DNA of 64,000 nucleotides from Maricaulis sp. (GCA_029251785.1 JAQXCQ010000095.1:1-64000); one strand, 5' to 3'; numbered from the stretch's first letter, positions 15,376-24,607 are shown. Translations and numbers: made by a program. The notes: a model not told the origin generated them from the letters alone.

Positions 15376-17393
15376 CCCGGCTCCTTCGCCGCCTGCTCGG
15401 CGCATTCTTTATCGGTTTGACGTTTTCGCTTGCCGCTTGCTCGGCCGCCGAGACCGATGCCCAAACTCCAACACGGTCTACTTCGGCGCCGGACTATTCC
15501 GATAGCGACGCGCGCCGGGTTATCAATTTTGGTATTATCGCCACGGAATCCTCGGCCAATCTGGAAACCAATTGGCGTCCATTCGTCGAGGCGATGTCGG
15601 AATGGACCGGCTATGATATCCAGCCCTTTTACGCCGCTGACTATGCCGGTGTGATTCAGGGCATGCGCTATAACAGCGTGCAAGTGGCCTGGTTCTCCAA
15701 CTTTTCCGGTTTGCAGGCTGTACGCCTGGCCGGCGGCGAAGTCTTCGCCAAGGCCACCTATCCAGACGGCACACAGGGATATCACTCCGTCTTGCTGGTC
15801 CCGACTGAAAGCGACATTCAGTCGGTCGACGATATTCTTGAATGCGATGGTACGATCGATTTTGGAATGGGCGATCCCAATTCCACCTCCGGCTACCTGG
15901 TCCCATCCGCCTTTATCTTCGCGCCGCGTGGTATCGATCCGGCCGAATGTTTCAATTCCGTGCGGAACGCCAATCACGAGGCCAATGCGGTTTCGGTTGC
16001 CAACTCACAGCTCGATGTTGGTACCAATAACACAACGAATATGACATTGCTGGCGCGCTCGCGCCCAGACATACATGCACGCCTTCGCGAAATCTGGCGT
16101 TCGCCTGCCATCGGTACAGACCCGATCCTGTGGCGTCAGGACCTCGATACGGAAGCCAAGCGCCGCATCCAATACTTCTTCATGAATTACGGGCGCATGG
16201 GCACGCCTGAAGAGCGTGCCGAGGCGCTTGAAGTCCTGGCTCCCTTGTATTTTGGCCTGTTTTTGCCGGCCTCCAATACACATCTTGACCCCATCGTTCA
16301 GCTGGAGATCGTGCGCGACCTCACCGCCGCTCGCATTGATCCCGATCTGACCGAGGAAGAGCGCGATCTGCGAGTCGCTGAACTTGAAGCCCGCCTCGCC
16401 GACGTCGAGGCCGGCAATAGTGGCCTCGTTGATATGGCGAGTTCCGCCGGAGATGATATCGAGACCACAGTCCGCACCGTCGAAGCAAATAATGAATGGC
16501 TGATGCCGGTCATGCTCGGTCTGCTTGGCGTTTTGCTGCTTGCCGGCTTGCTCTGGTTGTCTTCGCCGCGCGGCGCCGGCCCACGCGTGCCACTGATAGA
16601 ACGCCTAGCCAGCGCCTTTATTAGTGCGGGTGTGGTTGTCATCCTGGTCTGGAGTTTTGATCCCGCCGATATGGATCGCTCCTATCTGCTGGTCGAAAAC
16701 AGCGACGATATGGGCGATTTCATTTCCGGCTTCCTGCCCGATGATGCCTCCGACGCTCAGTCGCGTGCCACCTATTGGGTGGAGTTGCGTTCGGGCATTG
16801 AAGAAGCTGTGCCGCAAATGGTCGTGACCGTGCAGATCGCCATTTGGGGCACGTTCCTGGCGATCATTGCAGCGATCCCGTTTGGTCTCTTATGCGCCCG
16901 TAATGTCGCTCCGGGCTGGGTCGTCCAGCCCGTGCGTCGACTTATGGATGTGTTCCGTTCGATCAATGAGCTGATCATCGCCCTGATCTTCATTGCCGCG
17001 GTGGGGCTGGGACCTTTGGCCGGGGTGATGGCGCTGGCCGTTCATACGACCGGCGTACTGGCCAAATTGTTCTCCGAAGCGGTAGAGGCGATCGATAGCG
17101 GACCCGTTGAAGGCATTCGTGCCACCGGTGCCACGCCGCTGCACGAGGTTATCTGGGCCGTTGTGCCCCAGGTCGCTCCGTTGTGGACGTCGTTTGGTCT
17201 GTATCGCTTTGAATCCAATGCCCGGTCAGCGACCGTGCTGGGTTTGATCGGCGCCGGCGGTATTGGCCAGATCCTGTTCGAAGCCGTGCGGGCGTTTGAC
17301 TATACCCGAACAGCGGCGATCGTTCTGGTGATTGTTATCGCCGTCTCGCTGATCGACGTATTGTCGCAATTGCTGCGCAAGCGTCTGATGTAA
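15372..17393 (+). CDS. phnDE: fused phosphonate-binding protein and permease (PhnD–PhnE in one chain)
   Basis: A single 673-residue protein with both the substrate-binding and membrane subunits of a PhnCDE-type importer. Residues 1–23 are a lipoprotein signal (LAAC, Cys23). Residues about 48–330 match PhnD-type binding proteins (RVINFGIIATESSANL, GVIQGMRYNSVQVAW, DFGMGDPNSTSGYLVPS). A charged, probably helical linker (about 330–375) leads to a hydrophobic helix (WLMPVMLGLLGVLLLAGLLW) and PhnE-like helices with the EAA coupling loop EAIDSGPVEGIRATGATP. No stop or frameshift lies at the junction. In canonical operons these are two genes. The protein would be anchored at the inner membrane with its binding domain in the periplasm. 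Confidence 0.9.
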   Translation: MTRLLRRLLGAFFIGLTFSLAACSAAETDAQTPTRSTSAPDYSDSDARRVINFGIIATESSANLETNWRPFVEAMSEWTGYDIQPFYAADYAGVIQGMRYNSVQVAWFSNFSGLQAVRLAGGEVFAKATYPDGTQGYHSVLLVPTESDIQSVDDILECDGTIDFGMGDPNSTSGYLVPSAFIFAPRGIDPAECFNSVRNANHEANAVSVANSQLDVGTNNTTNMTLLARSRPDIHARLREIWRSPAIGTDPILWRQDLDTEAKRRIQYFFMNYGRMGTPEERAEALEVLAPLYFGLFLPASNTHLDPIVQLEIVRDLTAARIDPDLTEEERDLRVAELEARLADVEAGNSGLVDMASSAGDDIETTVRTVEANNEWLMPVMLGLLGVLLLAGLLWLSSPRGAGPRVPLIERLASAFISAGVVVILVWSFDPADMDRSYLLVENSDDMGDFISGFLPDDASDAQSRATYWVELRSGIEEAVPQMVVTVQIAIWGTFLAIIAAIPFGLLCARNVAPGWVVQPVRRLMDVFRSINELIIALIFIAAVGLGPLAGVMALAVHTTGVLAKLFSEAVEAIDSGPVEGIRATGATPLHEVIWAVVPQVAPLWTSFGLYRFESNARSATVLGLIGAGGIGQILFEAVRAFDYTRTAAIVLVIVIAVSLIDVLSQLLRKRLM

Positions 17394-17405
17394 CGGGTCA
17401 CGAAA

Positions 17406-17434
17406 CTGTCATTGATCTGACACGCAGCTGTCTT
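17406..17434 (+). promoter_or_regulatory. triple Pho box (PhoB operator)
   Basis: Three 7-base repeats with 4-base spacers, CTGTCAT-tgat-CTGACAC-gcag-CTGTCTT, match the known PhoB operator format (CTGTCAT repeated every 11 bases). A possible -10 element, TATGTC, begins 10 bases after the last repeat, where PhoB-activated promoters usually have it. It lies 12 bases after the phnDE stop and about 77 bases before the porin start, so it should give the porin and pstS-like genes their own phosphate-starvation promoter. Confidence 0.8.
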
Positions 17435-17510
17435 GCAAATCGCCTATGTCCCGCCTCGTGGAGGTGGCGACATGGGGTCGATACCTGATTGGACACTGGA
17501 AATCACAGAC

Positions 17511-18695
17511 ATGCGTAAGTTGACACATACGACTGTATTGGCCGCCTTGCTGGCATCTGCAACTCTGCTCGTAGCACCGGCTGCGGCGCAGGAAGATGGA
17601 TCCTTCCCGGCCGCGCGTTGGGACAATCCTGATAACGATAATTTTTTCAAGCTGCGAGCACGTCTCTATGCTGACGCTGCTTTCATCGACTGGAATGGCG
17701 CAGACCTAGAAGAGACGGAGCTCCGCACGGCGCGCCTCGGTTTTGAAGGGCGCTGGTTTGATTGGGCCTATAAGGCCGAATTCGATTTCGCGGGCGATGA
17801 CGTCACGGCGAAAGGCATCGAACTTACCTACCGTGGTGATGGCTACTCGCTGACCGTCGGCAATCTGAAAACCACCAATTCATTGGCCGAGCAAACATCC
17901 TCTCGCTACAGCACGTTCATGGAACGTGGCACTGCGACAGACCTGTTTGGTCTTGATCGTCGCATTGGCGGCATCTTCAGAACCGGCGGTGACAATTATT
18001 CCTTCGCCGCAGGTGTTTTTGGTGGGCGCTTGGATGATCTGTCTGATGGCCTGGACACGGATGACACATCAGCGGCCTCAGCCCGCCTGACCTTCACGCC
18101 GGTCAATGACGACAATCTGGTCTTGCACTTTGGTGGCTCCATTCGCACGTTGGAATACGGTGATAGCGGCACACGCGTCCGCGCCCGGCCGCGCTTCCAC
18201 ACGACCGACCGGATTGTGACGGCCGACTTCCGTCCTGGGAAGCCGCTCGGCCAGGCCGAATCGTCCACATTGTTTGGCCTGGAGGCGGCCTTCGTCTCCG
18301 GCCCATTCCATGGCCATGCCGAATATATGACCCTCGATGTCGATGGTCCTGCCGGCGACCCGGGCTTTGATAGCGCCTTTGTCAATTTCGGTTGGTTCCT
18401 GACCGGCGAGACACGGTCCTATCGCGCCTCTTCCGGAGCCTTTCGCCGCACATCACCTGCCAATCCGGTTTCCGAAGGCGGGATGGGCGCATTTGAACTG
18501 GCGGTTCGCTATGACACATCGGACCTCAACGACGTCGCCGCGGGCGATCTGACAAGCTGGACGCTGGGCCTCAACTGGTATGTCGAATCCCATGTCCGCG
18601 TAATGGCAAACGTAATCGATGCCGAACTCTCCGTACCCGGCGCCCCTGACATTGATGTTTCTGGCGTCCAATTCCGCGCCCAGTGGGACTTTTGA
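17511..18695 (+). CDS. phosphate-selective porin (OprO/OprP family)
   Basis: An outer-membrane porin of the OprO/OprP type, which in Pseudomonas forms anion channels selective for phosphate or polyphosphate. Signal peptide 1–28 ends VAPAAA/Q. The barrel begins FFKLRARLYADAAFIDW and shows family segments such as LRTARLGFEGRWFDWAYKAEFDF and a C-terminal aromatic (FRAQWDF). Start chosen at ATG 17511 because the preceding 26 track residues lie between the Pho box and the signal peptide. 394 residues. It has a triple Pho box upstream and is followed after 74 bases by the pstS-like gene; specificity for phosphate rather than other anions is inferred. Confidence 0.88.
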   Translation: MRKLTHTTVLAALLASATLLVAPAAAQEDGSFPAARWDNPDNDNFFKLRARLYADAAFIDWNGADLEETELRTARLGFEGRWFDWAYKAEFDFAGDDVTAKGIELTYRGDGYSLTVGNLKTTNSLAEQTSSRYSTFMERGTATDLFGLDRRIGGIFRTGGDNYSFAAGVFGGRLDDLSDGLDTDDTSAASARLTFTPVNDDNLVLHFGGSIRTLEYGDSGTRVRARPRFHTTDRIVTADFRPGKPLGQAESSTLFGLEAAFVSGPFHGHAEYMTLDVDGPAGDPGFDSAFVNFGWFLTGETRSYRASSGAFRRTSPANPVSEGGMGAFELAVRYDTSDLNDVAAGDLTSWTLGLNWYVESHVRVMANVIDAELSVPGAPDIDVSGVQFRAQWDF

Positions 18696-18769
18696 GCGGG
18701 CTCTAACTCGCCAGCTTTACTTGATTTACTGCCCGCAAACGCAGGCCCACGTCTGAAAGGACATTTGAA

Positions 18770-19828
18770 ATGAACAAAATTGCTCAACTCGGCGCCGCGC
18801 TTTCCGGCCTCGCTCTCGTCTCCGCCGCTGCGCTCGCGCAAAGCGGTGAACGTATCCACATCGTTGGTTCATCGACGGTTTTCCCGTTCTCGACAGCGGT
18901 GGCCGAATCCTTCGGCGCCAAAACCGGCCATCCAACACCGGTTGTCGAAGCCACAGGTTCGGGCGGCGGATTGCGCCTGTTCTGTTCCGGAGTGGGGTCG
19001 ACCTATCCCGATATCGTCAATTCCTCGCGCCGTATGCGGGCTTCGGAATACGAATTGTGCCAGGGCAATGGGGTCCGTGAAATCACGGAAGTCATGATCG
19101 GTTTTGACGGCATCGTTATTGGCGCGGCCGATAATGGCCAGGACGTGCTCGAACTTACACTTTCACAGCTCTGGCTCGCTCTCGCCGCACAGACACCGAC
19201 CGACGACAGCTGCTCCAGCTTCGAAGACAATCCCTATGTCCGCTGGTCAGACATCGATGCCTCTTTGCCAAACCAGCGTATCGAAGTTTTTGGTCCGCCT
19301 CCCACATCGGGTACCCGCGACGCTTTTGTCGAATTGGGCATGGAGGGCGGCGCCCGCCAGATTGAATGCATGGATGCGCTGCACGATAGTGACCGAGAAC
19401 GTTTTGACGGATTGGCCGTTCGCATCCGTGAGGATGGCGCCTGGATCGATGCCGGCGAAAATGACAATGCGATCGTACAAACGCTCGCCAACACTCCAAC
19501 CGCGTTTGGCGTGTTTGGTTACTCCTTCCTCGACCAAAACTCCGACCGCGTCGTTGGCGCGATCATTGATGGCGTCGAGCCGGAATTTGATGCGATTGCC
19601 GAAGGCGACTACCCGATCTCTCGCTCTCTCTTTTTCTATGTGAAAAATCAGAACACCGTTTTGGTTCCAGGTCTGGCCGAGTATGTGGCCGAATTTACCT
19701 CCGAAGATGCCTGGGGAGAGTTTGGTTATCTGTCCAGTCGCGGCCTGATCCCGATGCTCGATGATGAGCGGGCTGAAGCGGGTGCCCGAGCCCGCGCTCT
19801 GACGGCGATGACCGAGGCGCCGGAATAG
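18770..19828 (+). CDS. pstS: PstS-like periplasmic phosphate-binding protein
   Basis: A periplasmic phosphate-binding protein of the PstS/PBP-like class. Signal peptide 1–23 ends ALA/Q. The phosphate-binding elements are visible: GSSTVFPFS (about residues 32–40), EATGSGGGLRLFCSG, SSRRM, and the SGTRDAF helix start. 352 residues. GAAAGGAC precedes the ATG. No pstCAB genes follow; a terminator does. The protein may serve a Pst permease elsewhere, or hand phosphate to the PhnC/PhnDE importer encoded upstream; the second option is speculation because that permease carries its own binding domain. Confidence 0.88.
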   Translation: MNKIAQLGAALSGLALVSAAALAQSGERIHIVGSSTVFPFSTAVAESFGAKTGHPTPVVEATGSGGGLRLFCSGVGSTYPDIVNSSRRMRASEYELCQGNGVREITEVMIGFDGIVIGAADNGQDVLELTLSQLWLALAAQTPTDDSCSSFEDNPYVRWSDIDASLPNQRIEVFGPPPTSGTRDAFVELGMEGGARQIECMDALHDSDRERFDGLAVRIREDGAWIDAGENDNAIVQTLANTPTAFGVFGYSFLDQNSDRVVGAIIDGVEPEFDAIAEGDYPISRSLFFYVKNQNTVLVPGLAEYVAEFTSEDAWGEFGYLSSRGLIPMLDDERAEAGARARALTAMTEAPE

Positions 19829-19855
19829 CGGTTACACACTTAAAGACTGCCAACG

Positions 19856-19887
19856 AAAAACGCCGCCCTGATGGGGCGGCGTTTTGC
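19856..19887. terminator. bidirectional terminator between pstS-like and GT4 genes
   Basis: The perfect 8-bp stem cgccgccc / gggcggcg with loop tgatg is preceded by a run of A and followed by gtttt, so it can stop transcription from both convergent genes. Confidence 0.9.
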
Positions 19888-19896
19888 ATTTGATCT

Positions 19897-21075
19897 CTAT
19901 TCGGACGTCTTGCGACGACGCAGGCGCTTCCAGAAGCGTCGGCGTTCCGGCTTGGGTTGGGGCTTGAGATTGACGACAAAGTCGATCGCACACTGTTTCC
20001 AGGAATGCTTTTCCGCATGCGCACGGGGTGCGGCGCGATCAATTTCGAGGCAATCCAGACAGGCTTGGCGAATATCGTCATTGATGAAGCCGCCGCCAGA
20101 GCCGGGAATGATGTCCTTGGGGCCGTGAGCCGGGAAGGCCGCAACCGGCGTGCCGCAGGCCATGGCCTCCAGATTGACCAGACCGAATGTATCCGTCCAG
20201 CTCGGGAAAACAAACACATCGGCGTCGGCAAAATGTCGGGCCAATTCGTCACCAAATTTGGATCCGGTGAACACAGCGTCGGTGTATTTTTTCTTCAGCT
20301 CTTCCAGCAGAGGTCCGTCACCGACAACCACTTTGGTCCCCGGCAGATCCAATTCCAAAAAGCATTCAATATTTTTCTCGACGGCAACCCGGCCGACATT
20401 GATCCAGATCGGGCGCTCCATCCCCTCAAACAGATCCTCGCCATTCATATGGCGTTTGTCCGGGTTAAATAGCTCAACATCCACACCACGCGCCCACGGC
20501 GTGAGATTTTTAAAGCCCCGCGCCATCAAATCGTCGCGCATTGACGGGGTCGTCACCATCATTCGGCCGCCGGAATTGTGGAACCAGCGCATGAAAGCAT
20601 AACCCACGGCCGTTGGAATGAATTTGAACCGGGCATTGATGTATTCGGGCAGTTTGGTGTGATAGCTGGTGGTGAAAGGCAGCTTCCACTTCAGGCAGAG
20701 ACTGCGTGCCGCCATACCAAGGGGGCCTTCCGTGGCGATGTGGATCGCTTCCGGCTCAAACTCCTTGAAGCGTCGTGCGATGTCCTTTTTGGCACCCAGG
20801 GCGATCTGGATATCGGGATAAGTCGGCAGCGGGTAGGTCTTATACCCCAGTCCGGGATGGATGATTTCTACTTCGTGGCCCATCTCCCGACATTCCGCGA
20901 TCGTGCGGGTCAGGGTGCGCACCACACCGTTCATCTGTGGCTCCCAGGCGTCCGTCACCAACATGATGCGTTGCGGCCGCTCTGCAGGCAAATTATCGGA
21001 ATCGGCGGAATCGGTGTGATCCTCAGATGCGGACCCGGCTTGTTCTTCAATGGTGGACACGGTGTTTCCAGTCAT
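19897..21075 (-). CDS. GT4-family glycosyltransferase (SqdX/MgtA-like)
   Basis: A cytoplasmic or membrane-associated retaining glycosyltransferase. After a variable acidic start, the GT-B N-domain begins RIMLVTDAWEPQMNGVVRTL and IIHPGLGYKTYPLPTYP, matching mannosyl-/glycolipid transferases of the SqdX/MgtA/Agt group; the C-domain holds PIWINVGRVAVEKN and the nucleotide-sugar-binding DTFGLVNLEAMACGTPV. I use ATG 21075 (MTGNTVSTIEE), preceded by AGGAAA, giving 392 residues. Some relatives make phosphorus-free glycolipids under phosphate starvation, which would suit the neighbouring cassette, but it is convergent with it and separated by a terminator; no Pho box was found before it. Confidence 0.85.
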   Translation of the reverse strand: MTGNTVSTIEEQAGSASEDHTDSADSDNLPAERPQRIMLVTDAWEPQMNGVVRTLTRTIAECREMGHEVEIIHPGLGYKTYPLPTYPDIQIALGAKKDIARRFKEFEPEAIHIATEGPLGMAARSLCLKWKLPFTTSYHTKLPEYINARFKFIPTAVGYAFMRWFHNSGGRMMVTTPSMRDDLMARGFKNLTPWARGVDVELFNPDKRHMNGEDLFEGMERPIWINVGRVAVEKNIECFLELDLPGTKVVVGDGPLLEELKKKYTDAVFTGSKFGDELARHFADADVFVFPSWTDTFGLVNLEAMACGTPVAAFPAHGPKDIIPGSGGGFINDDIRQACLDCLEIDRAAPRAHAEKHSWKQCAIDFVVNLKPQPKPERRRFWKRLRRRKTSE

Positions 21076-21211
21076 GTTTTGAAACTTTTTCCTGCTGCCT
21101 ATTAGCGCAAATGACGCCGGGCGCGAAGGGTCACAGCACACTGGACTTGCGAAGCGCAAAACTCGGTATCATTGTCCGGCGCAAATTCTTGTCTGGGAGA
21201 GCGCCCTAGCT

Positions 21212-24200
21212 ATGATTACAAAGTCTCGTGATACGATCAAATGGGATGAACTAGATTCCGCGAAATATGCGGATGAAGACTCGCTCGTTTCTACGTTGGC
21301 TGAACGAACCGGTCTGGACGCCGCCGCGCGGGATCGAATCCGTGATGGCGCGATCGACCTGGTCAAGCGCGCACGTGAATCCAAACGCCAGCGCGGTTTG
21401 ATGGAATCATTCCTCCAGGAATTTGGCTTGTCCAACAAGGAAGGCCTGGCTCTAATGTGCCTGGCCGAAGCCCTATTGAGAGTACCCGACGCTGGCACAG
21501 CGGACAGGCTGATTGCCGAAAAGATCACGAGTGGCGACTGGGGCGAGCATGCGGGCAATTCCGAAAGTTGGCTGGTCAATGCCTCCACGCTCGGCTTGAT
21601 GCTCACCGGTTCAATCATCGATGTAGAGAGTGATGCGCGTGCCAATCCGATGGAATATGTCCGCAAGCTGACCCAAAAAGTCGGCGAGCCGGTCATCCGC
21701 GCTGCTGTCATGCAGGCCATGCGCATTATGGGCGAACAATTTGTGCTGGGTCGCACGATCGAGGAAGCGCTCAAGAATGCGGCACGCGGAGAGGGTGCCA
21801 TGGGCTCGTTTGATATGTTGGGTGAAGGCGCGCGCACCGCGGCCGATGCCCAGCGCTATCATCGTCGCTATATGGACGCCATCGAAGCGGTGGGCGCGGC
21901 GCGCGGTGAGGGGCCGATCGAATCTGTTCACGGTGTCTCGGTGAAATTGTCTGCCCTACACGCGCAGTATCACGCCGTGAAACAGGCACGCGTGATGGAT
22001 GAGCTCTATCCCATGGTGCTCGAACAAGCCCGGGCAGCGAAAGCGCACGATATTGGTTTGTGTCTGGATGCCGAAGAAGCAGATCGGCTGGTTTTATCGT
22101 TGCGGATCTTGGAGCGACTCGCCCGCGAACCCGACCTTGACGGTTGGGGCGGGCTCGGACTGGCAGTTCAGGCCTATCAAAAGCGTGGCCGTCTGGTGAT
22201 CGAAAAACTGATCGCGCTGGGGCGCGATTGCGGGCGCCGCTTTCTGGTGCGTCTGGTTAAGGGCGCCTATTGGGATACCGAGATCAAGATGGCCCAGCAA
22301 ATGGGATGGTCGGATTTTCCGGTCTGGACCACCAAGCCGGCCACCGATCTCAATTATCTCGTCTGTGCCCGCATGATGCTCAGCGCACCGGAGGCGATCT
22401 ACTCACAATTTGCCACGCACAATGCGCATTCTTTGAGTGCTGTTCGGGAAATGGCCCAGCAAGCGGGTGTCGACAGTTACGAATTCCAGCGCCTTCACGG
22501 TATGGGAGACGCGCTCTATGCCGCCGCGGCTGACGCCCATGGTGAAAGGGCTGTGCGGGTTTATGCGCCCGTTGGCAGCCATGAAGATTTGCTGCCTTAT
22601 CTCGTGCGTCGTCTGTTGGAAAATGGTGCCAATACGTCCTTCGTGCATTCCTTCCTGGACCCGGATGTGCCGGTTGAAGATGTGGCACGCGGCCCGTTCG
22701 AGAAAGCTATCGACATCAAACGTCACCCTTCCATTCCGGCGCCGATGGCGCTTTACGGAGATGATCGCATGAACTCCACCGGTACAGACTTGTCACAGAC
22801 CGCCGTATGTGAGCGCGTTGCCAGCGCTGTGAAAGCCCTCCACGCCAGCCTGCCAATCTCGGCGACGGCGATGATCGGTGATACGGCCAGTACCGGCCCC
22901 GCGCAGGCGATCACCAATCCGGCCGATCGTTCAGCAATTATTGGACATATCGTCGAGGCCAGCATCACTGATGTCGATACCGCCTTCAAATTGGCCGAAT
23001 CTGCCCAGCCCTCCTGGGACCAATCAGGTGGTATTGCGCGCGGTGCCATCCTTCGCGCCATGGCGGATGCAATGGAAACGGATACGGATCGTCTGATCGC
23101 CCTGATGGCGCTGGAGGCCGGTAAGACATTGGAGGACGGGATCGCGGAGGTGCGCGAAGCGGTCGATTTCTGTCGTTATTATGCCGCCCAGGCCGAACGT
23201 GAATTCAATGAAGATACGCGCCTGCCAGGGCCAGCAGGCGAGACCAATCATCTGGGATTGAAGGGGCGGGGAGTCTTCGTCTGTATCAGTCCGTGGAATT
23301 TCCCGCTCGCCATCTTCGCCGGCCAGGTTGCGGCTGCCCTGGCAGCTGGAAATACCGTTTTGGCGAAGCCGGCCGAGCAGACTCCGCTGATCGCCTATGA
23401 AGCCGTCAAAATGTTCCGCAAAGCCGGATTGCCCGACAATGTCTTGCACCTGTTGCCCGGACGCGGTGAAACTATTGGTGCCGCGCTCACCACTGACCTG
23501 CGCACGGCCGGTGTCGCCTTTACCGGATCAACCGAAGTTGCGCGCCTGATCAATCGCTCACTGGCCGCCCGTGATGCCGCCATTGCGCCCCTGATCGCGG
23601 AGACCGGTGGTCTCAACGCGATGTTTGTCGACACCACGGCCTTGAAGGAACAAGTCGTCGACGACGCTGTCATGTCCGCCTTTGGTTCCGCCGGTCAACG
23701 CTGCTCGGCCCTGCGAATCATATTTGTGCCAGACGATGTCGCCGATGACTTCATCGAGGGACTGGCCGGCGCGATGGATGAGCTGGCGATCGGTGACCCG
23801 ACGAACCCCGCAACAGATGTCGGCCCGGTGATCGATGAAGAGGCGCGGCTGATACTCGAGCGTCATATGGAGCGCATGCAGGCTGAAGGACGTGTCATCA
23901 AACAATTGGACATCGGCACGCTGGCCAACGAATCGTCTTTCTACGCGCCGGCTCTGGTCGAAATTCCGTCTATGGACCTGCTGGAGCGAGAGGTGTTCGG
24001 TCCGATTCTGCACGTTATAAAATACAAGCCGAAGCAGATCGACGAAATTACCGCCGCGCTCGCAGCGAAGGGATACGGTCTCACACTCGGCATCCACTCC
24101 CGTTTGCAATCTTTCCACAGCCAAGTTCAGTCCGCCGTGCCCGCCGGGAATGTGTATGTGAATCGCAACATGATCGGCGCCGTCGTCGGTGTTCAGCCAT

Positions 24201-24337
24201 TCGGCGGAGAGGGCTTGTCTGGTACGGGTCCAAAGGCGGGTGGTCCTCACTATTTGCACCGGTTTGCCGGCGAAAGAACGGTCACTGTGAACATTGCAGC
24301 CCAAGGAGGAGACCCTGAGCTGCTTAATCTGTCTTGA
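21212..24337 (+). CDS. putA: bifunctional proline dehydrogenase / L-glutamate-gamma-semialdehyde dehydrogenase
   Basis: Oxidises proline to glutamate in two steps with FAD and NAD+. Residues about 90–460 form the proline dehydrogenase barrel (VSVKLSALHAQY, LVRLVKGAYWDTEIK, YAPVGSHEDLLPYLVRRLLENG). Residues about 520–1010 are the aldehyde dehydrogenase (ISPWNFPLAIFAG, FTGSTEVAR, the Glu in IAETGGLNAM, catalytic Cys831 in GSAGQRCSALR). At 1041 residues it lacks the N-terminal ribbon-helix-helix repressor domain of E. coli PutA, so it is bifunctional, not trifunctional. No adjacent Lrp-type regulator is seen. Confidence 0.96.
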   Translation: MITKSRDTIKWDELDSAKYADEDSLVSTLAERTGLDAAARDRIRDGAIDLVKRARESKRQRGLMESFLQEFGLSNKEGLALMCLAEALLRVPDAGTADRLIAEKITSGDWGEHAGNSESWLVNASTLGLMLTGSIIDVESDARANPMEYVRKLTQKVGEPVIRAAVMQAMRIMGEQFVLGRTIEEALKNAARGEGAMGSFDMLGEGARTAADAQRYHRRYMDAIEAVGAARGEGPIESVHGVSVKLSALHAQYHAVKQARVMDELYPMVLEQARAAKAHDIGLCLDAEEADRLVLSLRILERLAREPDLDGWGGLGLAVQAYQKRGRLVIEKLIALGRDCGRRFLVRLVKGAYWDTEIKMAQQMGWSDFPVWTTKPATDLNYLVCARMMLSAPEAIYSQFATHNAHSLSAVREMAQQAGVDSYEFQRLHGMGDALYAAAADAHGERAVRVYAPVGSHEDLLPYLVRRLLENGANTSFVHSFLDPDVPVEDVARGPFEKAIDIKRHPSIPAPMALYGDDRMNSTGTDLSQTAVCERVASAVKALHASLPISATAMIGDTASTGPAQAITNPADRSAIIGHIVEASITDVDTAFKLAESAQPSWDQSGGIARGAILRAMADAMETDTDRLIALMALEAGKTLEDGIAEVREAVDFCRYYAAQAEREFNEDTRLPGPAGETNHLGLKGRGVFVCISPWNFPLAIFAGQVAAALAAGNTVLAKPAEQTPLIAYEAVKMFRKAGLPDNVLHLLPGRGETIGAALTTDLRTAGVAFTGSTEVARLINRSLAARDAAIAPLIAETGGLNAMFVDTTALKEQVVDDAVMSAFGSAGQRCSALRIIFVPDDVADDFIEGLAGAMDELAIGDPTNPATDVGPVIDEEARLILERHMERMQAEGRVIKQLDIGTLANESSFYAPALVEIPSMDLLEREVFGPILHVIKYKPKQIDEITAALAAKGYGLTLGIHSRLQSFHSQVQSAVPAGNVYVNRNMIGAVVGVQPFGGEGLSGTGPKAGGPHYLHRFAGERTVTVNIAAQGGDPELLNLS

Positions 24338-24484
24338 CCACAGATTCCCTTTTTGGAGGCTTGCAAATCGGGCGCTCAAACGGCTTAACTGACCGTGTTC
24401 AGTGCGGCGAGTGATTCAGTCTTTGTTAACCAAAAAAAGCACTTTCAGGCCCTTCAGACCGTTGACCTCGTGATAAGCCTTGAT

Positions 24485-24527
24485 CACTATATGTTGGGTC
24501 AGCTGGGAACGCCGACACACTATACAG
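24485..24527 (+). promoter_or_regulatory. tandem NrdR boxes upstream of nrdA
   Basis: Box 1, CACTATATGTTG (24485–24496), matches the NrdR consensus (about acaCWATATWTTGt). Box 2, CACTATACAG (24518–24527), is a weaker match. Their starts are 33 bases apart, about three helical turns, as usual for NrdR-repressed ribonucleotide reductase operons. They lie about 80–120 bases before the nrdA start. The NrdR gene is not in the window. Confidence 0.7.
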
Positions 24528-24607
24528 CCTTTTTAGAGTGAAATGAGCGTTAGGGGTGATGCCTCGCGCTGACAAGTTTTTGTGCCTGTTTTGGGAGCAG
24601 CATTGTT

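Noticed and set aside
23558-24379. A 273-codon minus-strand ORF opposite the end of putA
   Set aside because: Antisense to the aldehyde dehydrogenase domain; no family motif.
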